From positions 1 to 64,000 of the forward strand of contig NZ_JAKIRP010000011.1 in the NCBI RefSeq assembly GCF_021646545.1: DNA of 64,000 bases, in the 5' to 3' direction. This document shows positions 8,982 through 16,529 of the stretch, piece after piece (within the stretch, counting starts at the first letter, position 1; each line of letters starts with the position of its first letter). The DNA comes from Chitinophaga filiformis (GTDB taxonomy: Bacteria > Bacteroidota > Bacteroidia > Chitinophagales > Chitinophagaceae). The translations under genes and the position numbers were made by a program. Under the pieces are notes generated by a model, which worked only from the letters and a program-made list of their open reading frames with translations, had not been told where the DNA came from and made no database searches.

Positions 8982-9014
8982 CTTTTATATAACAAAATAT
9001 GGAATGATCTTAGC

Positions 9015-9542
9015 ATGTTCTACAATAAATTCCTTTATATGAGAAGTGTACAATGCAAGGGTATAGCAGCAGTGATGTTTCTTATAGCGTTGTTTTCCAG
9101 TCATTTATATGCACAGCAAAAACCGGATAGTAAACAATTGGCCATAGAAAAACTGATCACAGCCCGTAGTTATGTGTTTAAGGCCCAGACGGTTTTACCT
9201 ACCAGTCCAACGGCCAACAGGCAGTTGAATTCTGATTATGACGTAAAGTTCTCTCCGGATACAATCATTACCTATCTGCCATATTTCGGCCGCGCCTACA
9301 ATGCGCCGATGGATCCGACGAAGGGAGGTATCCAGTTTACGACTACAAAGTTTGATTATACACAGACGGCCAGGAAGAAAGGTGGCTGGGATATTGTGAT
9401 CAAACCGCACGATACGCAGGATACAAGATTAATGTCGTTAAGTGTTTCCGAGACAGGATACGCTTCATTACAGGTCATCAGTAACAACAGGCAACCCATC
9501 ACATTCAACGGCTATATCACAGAAAAGAAAACTAAAAGATAA
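9015..9542 (+). CDS. DUF4251 family exported protein
   Basis: A 175-aa protein with an N-terminal hydrophobic segment (GIAAVMFLIALFSSHLYAQ) read as a signal peptide; the ATG at 9039 (MRSVQCKG) is an equally good start. The mature part has the DUF4251 pattern: an ITARSYVFKAQTVLP helix, PDTIITYLPYFGRAYNAP, and a beta-rich end with VSETGYASLQVISNNRQPITFNG. The family is common and abundant in Bacteroidota periplasms and outer membranes, of unknown function; some members resemble lipocalin-like beta proteins (inference). It is monocistronic. Length is typical. Confidence 0.85.
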   Translation: MFYNKFLYMRSVQCKGIAAVMFLIALFSSHLYAQQKPDSKQLAIEKLITARSYVFKAQTVLPTSPTANRQLNSDYDVKFSPDTIITYLPYFGRAYNAPMDPTKGGIQFTTTKFDYTQTARKKGGWDIVIKPHDTQDTRLMSLSVSETGYASLQVISNNRQPITFNGYITEKKTKR

Positions 9543-9625
9543 GTTAAAGTTCCGCTAACGTTTTCCGGTTTCTGGCATAGAGGAATAGTTCTTGTTTTAT
9601 ATCAGCTGAACTAAAAATTTTAACT

Positions 9626-9892
9626 ATGTCAAAGAACAGTAAAGAAGGCGTTAAGCATGCGATCCAGGAATTGGCAATGGGTAATTACAGAAGCTACCCC
9701 GGTGATTATGGAGTTGAAGTGAGGGATACAGCTGCCAATGTGCAATCTTTGGCCAAGGGATACTGGGATAGCCGCGAAGTCAAGGAAATACAGCGCGATG
9801 AAAAACTGGGCATTAACCTGGATGATTATAAGCAATGGACCCAGGAAGCGTTTGTAGCATTCATGAAGAGTAACGAATATTCTTTAAGTTAA
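9626..9892 (+). CDS. Small hypothetical cytoplasmic protein
   Basis: An 88-aa protein with no signal peptide or membrane segment, mixed charge and a predicted mostly helical fold. The C-terminal half (DEKLGINLDDYKQWTQEAFVAFMKSNEYSL) is amphipathic. I do not recognise a family. Coding status is supported by codon use like that of its neighbours, an AT-rich leader and a strong intrinsic terminator at 9929-9973 directly after the stop. It stands alone between the DUF4251 gene and the broken methyltransferase. Confidence 0.6.
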   Translation: MSKNSKEGVKHAIQELAMGNYRSYPGDYGVEVRDTAANVQSLAKGYWDSREVKEIQRDEKLGINLDDYKQWTQEAFVAFMKSNEYSLS

Positions 9893-9928
9893 AGGATAGA
9901 TTTTTTGTAAAAGGCACATTTTGACCGG

Positions 9929-9973
9929 CTGCGGATAATACTATTACTGATAGTTTTATCCGCAGTTTTTTTT
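9929..9973 (+). terminator. Intrinsic terminator
   Basis: CTGCGGATAA at 9929-9938 pairs perfectly with TTATCCGCAG at 9956-9965 and is followed by eight T residues. The loop can form a second small stem (ACTAT/ATAGT). It closes the small gene ending at 9892. Confidence 0.9.
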
Positions 9974-10008
9974 GCTATCTTTAAGAATAACCACAATTTC
10001 CACCCGTT

Positions 10009-10717
10009 ATGAAAGCAAATACCGCCAGTCGTACGGCGCAATATATGGCGCTGTTCCGGGCACTGGAGACAAACCGTCCGTCCGGAAAAAGACTGTTCAC
10101 TGACCCTTATGCCGTTTCTTTTCTCACCACCGGATTTAAGTTTATTACGCAATTATCAGTTATTCCTTTCATCCACGGCCTGGTCTATCGCATCATTCGC
10201 AGGCGGATTCCCGGTGCCCTGTCGTCGGGCGTGGCGCGCACCCGTTATATTGATGAACTCTTGCAACAGGCTGTGCGTAACGGCGTTAAACAGGTCATCA
10301 TATTAGGCGCAGGCTACGATACCCGGGCCTTGCGGCTTGGCTTCCTGCGCGTATTACCTGTAATTGAAATAGATCATCCGTCTACCGCCAGACTTAAACA
10401 GGGTTGTTGCCGCCACGTTTACATTTATGCAGCAATTTGCCGGCGGCAGTTATGTGATCTTTACCTATGTGGATGAAAAAATCATCAGGTACCCGGCAGC
10501 TTTCTTCGGAGGCGAGAAATTGCTGGAAGACCTGAAGCAGATCGAAGAAAACTGGACCTTCGGACTGGAGCCCTTCCTCACCAGGCGTTACCTGGACAAT
10601 TTTGAGATGGATCTGCTGGAAGATTATAGTGCCGGAGAATACCGGAACCATTATCTGCCTGAACGTAGTGAAAAAGGATATGAATTTTATCGTGTTGCCT
10701 TTGCCGTGAAAAGATAA
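10009..10717 (+). pseudogene. Class I SAM-dependent methyltransferase, internally deleted and frameshifted
   Basis: The first 130 codons (10009 to about 10398) match the N-terminal half of the leucine carboxyl methyltransferase-like family (TIGR00027): SRTAQYMALFRALE, LFTDPYAVSFL, ARTRYIDELL and the SAM-binding VIILGAGYDTRALRL followed by VIEIDHPSTARLK. Reading then breaks. A different frame from about 10410 to 10717 carries the family C-terminus (TFMQQFAGGSYVIFTYVDE to GYEFYRVAFAVKR). The roughly 80-90 residues that normally join these halves are missing. The gene has therefore lost about 250 bp, with a net frame change, and is almost certainly non-functional. The flanks are undisturbed, pointing to a simple deletion rather than an insertion event. 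Confidence 0.85.
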
Positions 10718-10771
10718 AAGTGCTTACTTTTTAGCACGCTATTCTATATTTTTATTGTATAACCAAACTGT

Positions 10772-11203
10772 ATGAAAATATACTCCATACTACTGGCATT
10801 TTGCATGATGTCAACAATTTCCTTCGCACAGTCCAAAGAAGAAAAGGCCGTCGCTTCGCAGGTAGAATCATTGAGAAAAGCCATGGTGGATGCAGATAAG
10901 GCTGCACTGGAGAGATTATCTGATGAAAAATTATCTTACGGACATTCCAGTGGTAAAATAGAGGATAAGACCACTTTTGTTTCCAATATCGCGGAGGGAA
11001 AATCTGATTTCGTCTCCATTGATCTCTCCGATCAGAAGGTCGCTGTCAGCGGGAATACCGCAATTGTAAGACATACACTTACTGCAGACACTAATGATAA
11101 TGGTGTGGCAGGACATGTAAAGCTTTACGTTTTGTTGGTGTGGAGTAAAGATGGTAATCAGTGGAAATTACTTGCCAGGCAGGCAGTAAAGGTTCCCGCC
11201 TGA
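10772..11203 (+). CDS. Exported NTF2-like/DUF4440 protein
   Basis: A 143-aa protein with a signal peptide (MKIYSILLAFCMMSTISFAQ). The mature part is a cone-shaped NTF2-like fold: an N-terminal helix (VESLRKAMVDADKAALERLSDEKLSYGHSSG), a DKTTFVSNIAEGK helix, then beta strands VSGNTAIVRHTL and YVLLVWSKDGNQWKLLARQ. The last of these is the hallmark of DUF4440/SnoaL-type proteins. Such proteins may bind or isomerise small ligands; no catalytic residue can be named here. It is monocistronic, 55 bp after the methyltransferase remnant. Confidence 0.82.
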   Translation: MKIYSILLAFCMMSTISFAQSKEEKAVASQVESLRKAMVDADKAALERLSDEKLSYGHSSGKIEDKTTFVSNIAEGKSDFVSIDLSDQKVAVSGNTAIVRHTLTADTNDNGVAGHVKLYVLLVWSKDGNQWKLLARQAVKVPA

Positions 11204-11366
11204 GGCCGTCCTTTAATTTACCCATAGTGATGAGAACATTACTCCAACTTCTACGGGATGCTGTGCTTATCAGGAGAGAAATTCCTGTGGCATAATTTTG
11301 TGAGAATTATTGCGTAATACAGAGGCACTGTAACAGCCTTATCTGTTAACCAATAAAACAAATATT

Positions 11367-11828
11367 ATGCAAGCTACAGTTGAAACTATTGAGGTACTGA
11401 ATGATCTGATCCAGATCAATAACGACCGTATAGAAGGATATGAAAAAGCGTTGAAGGAGTTAAAACCGGAAGATTCCGATCTGAAAGCATTGTTTTCTTC
11501 CATGATCAGCGAAAGCCATGAGATCCGTCTTGCATTAGGTACAGAAGTAAATGTGCTGGGCGGTGATATGGAACACTCTACTACTACAAGTGGTAAGATC
11601 TATCGCGCGTGGATGGATATAAAAGCCGTGTTTACAGGCCACGACCGTCATACTGTACTCGCTAACTGTGAAGCTGGTGAAGATGCTGCACAACGTGCGT
11701 ACAAAACGGCGCTGGAAGACGAGGATCTGCCTGCTTACCTGCATGAAATGATCAGTGAACAGCAAGCCACTCTAAAGGCTTCACACGATCAGATCAAAGC
11801 GCTGCGCGATGCAAATAGGGACAGATAA
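11367..11828 (+). CDS. DUF2383/PA2169-family four-helix-bundle protein
   Basis: A 153-aa soluble protein with no signal peptide. The sequence is helical throughout, with the family signatures LNDLIQINNDRIEGYEKAL near the start and ANCEAGEDAAQRAYKTAL and LPAYLHEMISEQQATLKASHDQIKALRD near the end. PA2169-family proteins resemble ferritin-like bundles and are often stress-associated; the two carboxylate/His sets (ESHE and CEAGED) could be metal ligands, but that is inference. It is followed by a bidirectional terminator shared with the convergent HPt gene. Confidence 0.85.
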   Translation: MQATVETIEVLNDLIQINNDRIEGYEKALKELKPEDSDLKALFSSMISESHEIRLALGTEVNVLGGDMEHSTTTSGKIYRAWMDIKAVFTGHDRHTVLANCEAGEDAAQRAYKTALEDEDLPAYLHEMISEQQATLKASHDQIKALRDANRDR

Positions 11829-11852
11829 CCAATAAGCGGGGTGAAAAAATTG

Positions 11853-11883
11853 AAAGAGGCTGCTCAGTTGAGGCAGCCTCTTT
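11853..11883. terminator. Bidirectional intrinsic terminator
   Basis: AAAGAGGCTGC (11853-11863) pairs perfectly with GCAGCCTCTTT (11873-11883) around a 9-nt loop. An A-rich run precedes and a T-run ends the stem, so it can serve both the DUF2383 gene and the convergent HPt gene. Confidence 0.85.
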
Positions 11884-11886
11884 GCA

Positions 11887-12249
11887 TTATATTTCTTCCG
11901 TACCCAGGCGGGCAAGGTCTTTTTCCATCATAGGTTTGATGGCAGCAAATATTTCCCGCAGCTGGCTGACGCGCCGATCGGTGTCATTGTTCCAGGAGCT
12001 GGCATTATTGATTGATTTCAGAATTTCGGCGGCGCCCTTTACCTCGAGGTTCATGACGCTGGGTTTCATCTTGTGTATTACTTTTTTTAGTTCCGGGAGA
12101 TTTTTCTGTTCCTGCAGCATTGCCAGTTCGATAAGGTATTCATCCAGTGACGAAATGAAAAGCATGATCATTTTCTGGATGAAAGAAGTACTGGTATTGC
12201 TTATCTTGTACAGGTAAGTATACGTATACAATTGATGTTCCGGTCGCAT
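11887..12249 (-). CDS. HPt-domain phosphotransfer protein
   Basis: A 120-aa protein made of one histidine phosphotransfer domain. Residues 27-120 form the four-helix bundle; H59 in KKVIHKMKPSVMNLEV is at the phosphorylated position, with Lys at +2. The first 25 residues are polar, Tyr-rich and not conserved; a start at the internal Met 27 is possible. It lies 17 bp downstream of the sigma-54 response regulator gene and is clearly in the same operon. It probably relays phosphate between a hybrid kinase encoded elsewhere and that regulator, or drains it. The hybrid kinase at 59474-61705 has its own HPt. Confidence 0.85.
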   Translation of the reverse strand: MRPEHQLYTYTYLYKISNTSTSFIQKMIMLFISSLDEYLIELAMLQEQKNLPELKKVIHKMKPSVMNLEVKGAAEILKSINNASSWNNDTDRRVSQLREIFAAIKPMMEKDLARLGTEEI

Positions 12250-12266
12250 AATGGTTGATAGTATCG

Positions 12267-13625
12267 TCAGGCGCCCTCTATTTCACCTGTCTGTAACATT
12301 TTATAAATGGTGGATTTGCCGATATCCAGTTTCTCCGCAACCAGCAGCACATTGTCATCATATCTTTTCAGGTAATTGCGGATGATGAGCCTTGTATATT
12401 CTCTTAAGGTGAGTTCCGTATTTAATACAGTATCCACATCATGATTATTACCTGAGAGGAAGGTAATATCTTCCGGTTCCACAAGATTATTTTCTGACAT
12501 CACCGCTGCTAGCTCCACTACTGATTTCAGTTCGCGTACATTACCCGGGTAACTGTAGCTCAGTAATTTTTCCCTTGCGCTGGGAGACACTTTTATTTCA
12601 GCTACTTTATTTTCTTTGCAGTAACCGGCCAGGAAATGCTGTGTCAGTAACAGGATATCTTCTTTGCGTTCGCGCAGGGAAGGAAGGGTAATGGGAAGAC
12701 CGATGATGCGGTAATAGAGGTCTTCGCGGAAATTGCCTTTTTTCACTTCATCCGCCAGGTTCTTATGAGTGGCTACTACCAGCCGGAAGTCCAGCTTGAT
12801 CTTACTGGTGCCTCCCAGGCGGGTCAGTTCTTTTTCCTGTAATACACGGAGCAGCTTACTTTGTATATTCAGGTCCATTTCTCCGATCTCATCCAGAAAA
12901 AGGGTACCACCATTTGCCTCTTCAAAGCGGCCGGTCTTTTTATTCTGGGCACCGGTAAAGGCGCCTTTTTCGTATCCAAATAATTCACTTTCCACCAGCT
13001 CTTTCGGGATCGCAGCCATATTTACCGGCACAAAGGGATGACTACTTCTGGCTGAATTATAATGTACAGCACGCGCCACCAATTCTTTACCTGTACCAGT
13101 CTCTCCTGATACGGAAACATTGATAAGTGAGCCTGCAGCTTTATCTATTAGTTTAAAAACGGTTTGTAACGCGGGACTATTGCCTATAATAGAGCGGGAA
13201 TAGTCATATTTGGTTTTGAGCTCAGCCTTGAGCTCGGAAATCTCGTTTTTGAGAGAAAGTTTTTCCCGTAAACGGATAATTGCCTTCCACAACAGCTGTT
13301 GGGTATTATCGTCCTTTACCAGATAATCTTCTGCTCCCATTTTAAGCAGGTCCACCGCTGTAGTGATCCTTTCCTGTGCACTGATAATGATCACAGGAAG
13401 GTTGGGCTGAGCCTGTTTGATCTTTTTGTAAAGTTCTTCCCCGTTCATATCAGGAAGTCCGAAGTCAATCGTCACAAGGTCTGGTTTCCGGTGCAACTGT
13501 GCGAGGCATTCCTTGCCTGAGCCGATCAAGGTTACTTCGTAGTCGGGGTTTTGACTAAGGTAATGCTGTAATAATCCTCCGTACCACTTATCATCCTCAA
13601 CAATAAAAATCTTGAAATCGAGCAT
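12267..13625 (-). CDS. Sigma-54-dependent response regulator (NtrC family)
   Basis: A 452-aa protein with three domains. Receiver 1-120 has acidic pocket E10/D11/D12, phospho-acceptor D54 (VTIDFGLPD) and Lys104 (YLVKDD). The AAA+ sigma-54 interaction domain, about 146-375, has Walker A GETGTGKE at 174-181 and the GAFTGA loop at 221-226. A C-terminal Fis-type helix-turn-helix lies at about 410-450 (LLVAEKLDIGKSTIYKMLQ). When phosphorylated it should oligomerise and open promoters for RpoN. All key residues are present. It is first in a two-gene operon with the HPt protein. A terminator-like hairpin sits in its leader (13667-13714), which could attenuate expression. Confidence 0.95.
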   Translation of the reverse strand: MLDFKIFIVEDDKWYGGLLQHYLSQNPDYEVTLIGSGKECLAQLHRKPDLVTIDFGLPDMNGEELYKKIKQAQPNLPVIIISAQERITTAVDLLKMGAEDYLVKDDNTQQLLWKAIIRLREKLSLKNEISELKAELKTKYDYSRSIIGNSPALQTVFKLIDKAAGSLINVSVSGETGTGKELVARAVHYNSARSSHPFVPVNMAAIPKELVESELFGYEKGAFTGAQNKKTGRFEEANGGTLFLDEIGEMDLNIQSKLLRVLQEKELTRLGGTSKIKLDFRLVVATHKNLADEVKKGNFREDLYYRIIGLPITLPSLRERKEDILLLTQHFLAGYCKENKVAEIKVSPSAREKLLSYSYPGNVRELKSVVELAAVMSENNLVEPEDITFLSGNNHDVDTVLNTELTLREYTRLIIRNYLKRYDDNVLLVAEKLDIGKSTIYKMLQTGEIEGA

Positions 13626-13666
13626 TCATGGAATTTTCTGTTAATTTAGTAAAATTTCCCATCATC

Positions 13667-13714
13667 AAAAAAGGCCTCCTTTGCTATGCTTTTCGAAAGC
13701 TAGCGCCGGAGGCC
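13667..13714 (-). terminator. Terminator/attenuator hairpin upstream of the sigma-54 regulator
   Basis: On the minus strand GGCCTCC (13714-13708) pairs with GGAGGCC (13679-13673), with further internal pairing (AGC/GCT) in between, and is followed by six T residues at 13672-13667. Only 41 bases separate the T-run from the start codon at 13625, leaving little room for a promoter after it. Confidence 0.65.
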
Positions 13715-13767
13715 CGATAGGGATTATGTAGGCAAGCAAAAAACAATATTTGTTCACTGTTCTGGTC

Positions 13768-14437
13768 TCATCAGCGGGCCCCTCTGCCGTTTGCATCGGG
13801 GCCGTGATGAAGCACTCTTAAAAGCTGGCAAGGACCACGTCCACGTCTAATCACATCTTCGATCATCTCCTGGCCCCTCCACGCACACTAATCGCAATTT
13901 CACACAAGGGGCCGGGATGAACTGTCCACATACGCAACACAATATTTTTAGAAAGATCTTTTTACTGTTATCATCACCAGGCCCCTCTGCAACACTTTTC
14001 ATTTTCACCGGGGCCGTGATGACCGTTCACATACTCAACACAATACTCAGAAACATCTTACGGGTATCATCGCCGGGCCCCTCTGCGACACTTTCCGCTT
14101 CACCGGGGCCGGGATGACTGTCCACATACTCAACACAAACTTTTTAGAAAGAGCTTTACCGTTATCATCACCAGGCCCCTCTGCGACACGTTCCGCTTTC
14201 ACCGGGGCCGGGATGACCGTCTACATACTCAACACAATATTTTTAGAAAGATCTTTTTTACTGTTATCATCGCCTGGCCCCCTCTGCAGCACTTTCCGAT
14301 TTTCACCGGGGCCGGGATGATGCATTCTCAAGTTGGCAAAGTATAACACCCACATCCATAATCAGTTTCAATTGCTGCTGACTCATCGTCCGGCCCCTTC
14401 TGTTTCACGCTTAGCTCCTGCACCGGGGCCGGGATGA
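13768..14437. repeat. Seven-copy palindromic intergenic repeat array
   Basis: Seven units begin TCATC, run into GGCCCC(T)CTGC, and end GGGGCCGnGATGA. They lie at 13768-13810, 13863-13920, 13971-14022, 14067-14117, 14165-14216, 14267-14320 and 14383-14437. Each unit is an inverted repeat (TCATCnnCnGGCCCC against GGGGCCGGGATGA) with a 20-30-nt central part. Between units 2 and 6 the linkers are also alike (ACATACTCAACACAA, then TTTTTAGAAAGATCTT). Starts are spaced about 95-115 bp apart. The array fills most of the 916-bp gap between the regulator gene and the glycosyltransferase gene. Short frames through it are only repeat translations. It is not a CRISPR, because the repeat is palindromic and the linkers are conserved. 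Confidence 0.9.
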
Positions 14438-14541
14438 ACGTCCACAAACTCAAACACACATTTTCAATTGGTATCCTGAATGACTCCTGAATTAGTCTAA
14501 GTCTCCCGAATTAGCATCCTGCACCTTGACTATATCCTGTA

Positions 14542-15714
14542 TTAATTTCTTGAATTGTCAATGTATTCCTGTAAAGCGGCGGGATAGAGCAGCACTTCAG
14601 CCAGTTGTTCTTTTTTACGCGAAGTGGTAAAATAGGTGCCTTCCACAAAAATGTCACCTACCTGCTGTTTGAAAAACTCTGGTTTGAACTGAGAGGCCAC
14701 AAGCTGTGCTGCACAACACATATCGGCGTATAACGGTTTGTTCTGTAACAGCTGCTCTACGTGTTTACGTATCTTGTCGATATAATGGCCACTGATCCGA
14801 TAACCATTCCATCCATGCGCCACCAGTTCATTTGCTCCTCCGCTCAGTGGTACAATCACCGGTCTGCCATAACTCATTGCCTGCAGAATGCTGATATCAA
14901 ACGTATCCTTATATTCAACGTGAGAGAGGTTCAATACTACCGCTGCGCGTTGGTAGAAAGGATGCAGGTTCAGCTGCGTACCATACACCATTAAATTGTC
15001 CGGCATCTGGCAGTTTTCGAAATAAGCGTCAATATCTTTCTTATGGGCATTGATCACCAGTTCAAATTTTGTGGCCGGCATGAGCGTTGCTAATTCAAGT
15101 AGTTCATGTAATCCGCTTCCTTCATCCAGGGATGAGATCATCAATACCGTCTTGCGGGAACCATGATTAGAATGTAGCACTGCCTCCTGTACGAATGACT
15201 GCGGCAGACAACTGTGTATAACGTGTTTCTCTGTTTTCGGAAAACTCAGCTGTGACTGCAGATATCTTGAGCCAAATACGACGTGCGTTGCCATTCTTTT
15301 GGCCGTTTCATACAGCATCGTGCGGAAGAAGGGCAGGGGTACTGCCATTTCATGAATGTGATAAGTGATCGGCGCGTTCTTCAGCCTGCCAGCCCATGCA
15401 GCTCCAAAAGGCAGTAAGGTATTGATATACACTTTCGCATCCGGTTCATACAGGCTCAATACTTTCCTGAAGATCAGCACTTGTGCCAGCAGGAAGCTGA
15501 AGAATAAACGCCATTTGTTCCCCCGTTCAGAATAATTTATGTAGTGGTACTGTATACCAGGGATGCCTGTGAGGAACCCAGGTATCTCACCCGTACGGTT
15601 AGTAATAAGGTGTACTTCCATTTCCTTCTCTACCAGTGTTTCCAGTGACTGGCGGAATACCAGCGTGTTACCGCTCCTGTCGTTCTGCAGATGGACTGCT
15701 ATGATCTTTTTCAT
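14542..15714 (-). CDS. Glycosyltransferase, GT4-like (GT-B fold)
   Basis: Start placed at the ATG at 15714 (MKKIIAVHLQNDRSGNTLVF), which begins the first Rossmann strand; the open frame continues 51 bp upstream with a non-conserved hydrophobic peptide. The 390-aa product has the two-domain GT-B layout: an N-terminal half with YHIHEMAVPLPFFR and VVFGSRYLQSQL, and a C-terminal nucleotide-sugar half with VLMISSLDEGSGLHELLELA (G-rich loop) and the family motif FDISILQAMSYGRPVIVPLSGGANELV. It probably adds a sugar to an exopolysaccharide or glycolipid. No other polysaccharide genes are nearby, so the acceptor is unknown. The C-terminal 30 residues are unusually basic. Confidence 0.88.
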   Translation of the reverse strand: MKKIIAVHLQNDRSGNTLVFRQSLETLVEKEMEVHLITNRTGEIPGFLTGIPGIQYHYINYSERGNKWRLFFSFLLAQVLIFRKVLSLYEPDAKVYINTLLPFGAAWAGRLKNAPITYHIHEMAVPLPFFRTMLYETAKRMATHVVFGSRYLQSQLSFPKTEKHVIHSCLPQSFVQEAVLHSNHGSRKTVLMISSLDEGSGLHELLELATLMPATKFELVINAHKKDIDAYFENCQMPDNLMVYGTQLNLHPFYQRAAVVLNLSHVEYKDTFDISILQAMSYGRPVIVPLSGGANELVAHGWNGYRISGHYIDKIRKHVEQLLQNKPLYADMCCAAQLVASQFKPEFFKQQVGDIFVEGTYFTTSRKKEQLAEVLLYPAALQEYIDNSRN

Positions 15715-15802
15715 GATATGCGTTGTTAGAGTGTGGTAATATAGGTATAGGGATAAGCAGAACACTTCTTTAACAGTTGTAGGTCAGGCAGGCAAGCGTA
15801 GG

Positions 15803-16291
15803 TCATGAAGATCTCAATACGTCGTACAAATAGCTGAACAGTGAACAGGAGGCCAGTACCAAACCAACGAAAAAGAAAAATCTGTTGTTCCTGCGCTTTT
15901 TCTTCAGATAATCCTGTACAACGAATAGTTTGTTAAGTGTGGCAGTTATATGATCTAATACACTGTCGTCTTTAATAATGTAGTCAAACGCGCCGTTCTT
16001 AAGTGACTCCGTGGCAATTTCCGGTTGCTGGCGGGAGCTGGCGAAGATCACGAAGATGTCGGAGTTGAATCGTTTGATATCCTTTAATAATTCCAGTCCG
16101 GTCATATCTCCAAGGTCGTGATCTAACAGTACAATATCCGGCTCATCTGACAGCTGCAGCAGGAAGTCTGTGCCTGATAAGAAGCAGGTCACTTTTTCAT
16201 AACCCTGTGCCCTGAGGTGCTTATCATAAGTGGCGAGACAGAATGGATCGTCGTCTACTACATAAATCTTGCTGTCGAATTTGTTTGCCAT
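15803..16291 (-). CDS. Single-domain receiver protein with a C-terminal membrane anchor
   Basis: Start placed at the ATG at 16291 (MANKFDSKIYVVDDDP). Upstream extension of the frame runs antisense through the helicase terminator and tail and is rejected. The 162-aa product is a CheY-like receiver (residues 6-125: pocket D13-D15, phospho-acceptor D57 in DIVLLDHDLGD, K107 in YIIKDDS). It is followed by a basic linker KKKRRNNR and one hydrophobic segment (about 137-157, FFFFVGLVLASCSLFSYLY). The receiver would therefore be held at the inner face of the membrane. No output domain is present. The gene lies between the glycosyltransferase and the helicase; the helicase terminator at 16447-16478 separates it transcriptionally. 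Confidence 0.88.
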   Translation of the reverse strand: MANKFDSKIYVVDDDPFCLATYDKHLRAQGYEKVTCFLSGTDFLLQLSDEPDIVLLDHDLGDMTGLELLKDIKRFNSDIFVIFASSRQQPEIATESLKNGAFDYIIKDDSVLDHITATLNKLFVVQDYLKKKRRNNRFFFFVGLVLASCSLFSYLYDVLRSS

Positions 16292-16446
16292 ATTGCGTCG
16301 TTTGATTAAGTAGAATCCATTTGGGTGCCAGAATGCGAAAGCGTACCAAATCGGCCATGGTGGCTGGCTATGTAATTGGCATAGGGGGCGGGAACGTCCA
16401 TTTGCAGGAAAAAATTCCAGAAAATGGAAAAATAGAGCCGGATCAT

Positions 16447-16478
16447 AAAAAAAACGTCCCGCCGAGGCGGAACGTTTC
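16447..16478 (-). terminator. Intrinsic terminator of the DEAD-box helicase gene
   Basis: On the minus strand AAACGTTCCGCC pairs with GGCGGGACGTTT around a short TC loop and is followed by eight T residues (16454-16447). It lies about 50 bp after the helicase stop codon. Confidence 0.9.
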
Positions 16479-16529
16479 AGAAAATATGATATGTAATTAC
16501 TTTTGAAGCGGAGGCAACAGGCATTCCTG

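Noticed and set aside
11280-11310. Sigma-54 promoter (TGGCATAATTTTGT) before the DUF2383 gene
   Set aside because: The GG to G spacing is one base short of the strict -24/-12 requirement and the -12 GC is replaced by GT.
13768-14437. CRISPR array
   Set aside because: Units are palindromic, of unequal length and with conserved linkers; there are no cas genes and no unique spacers.
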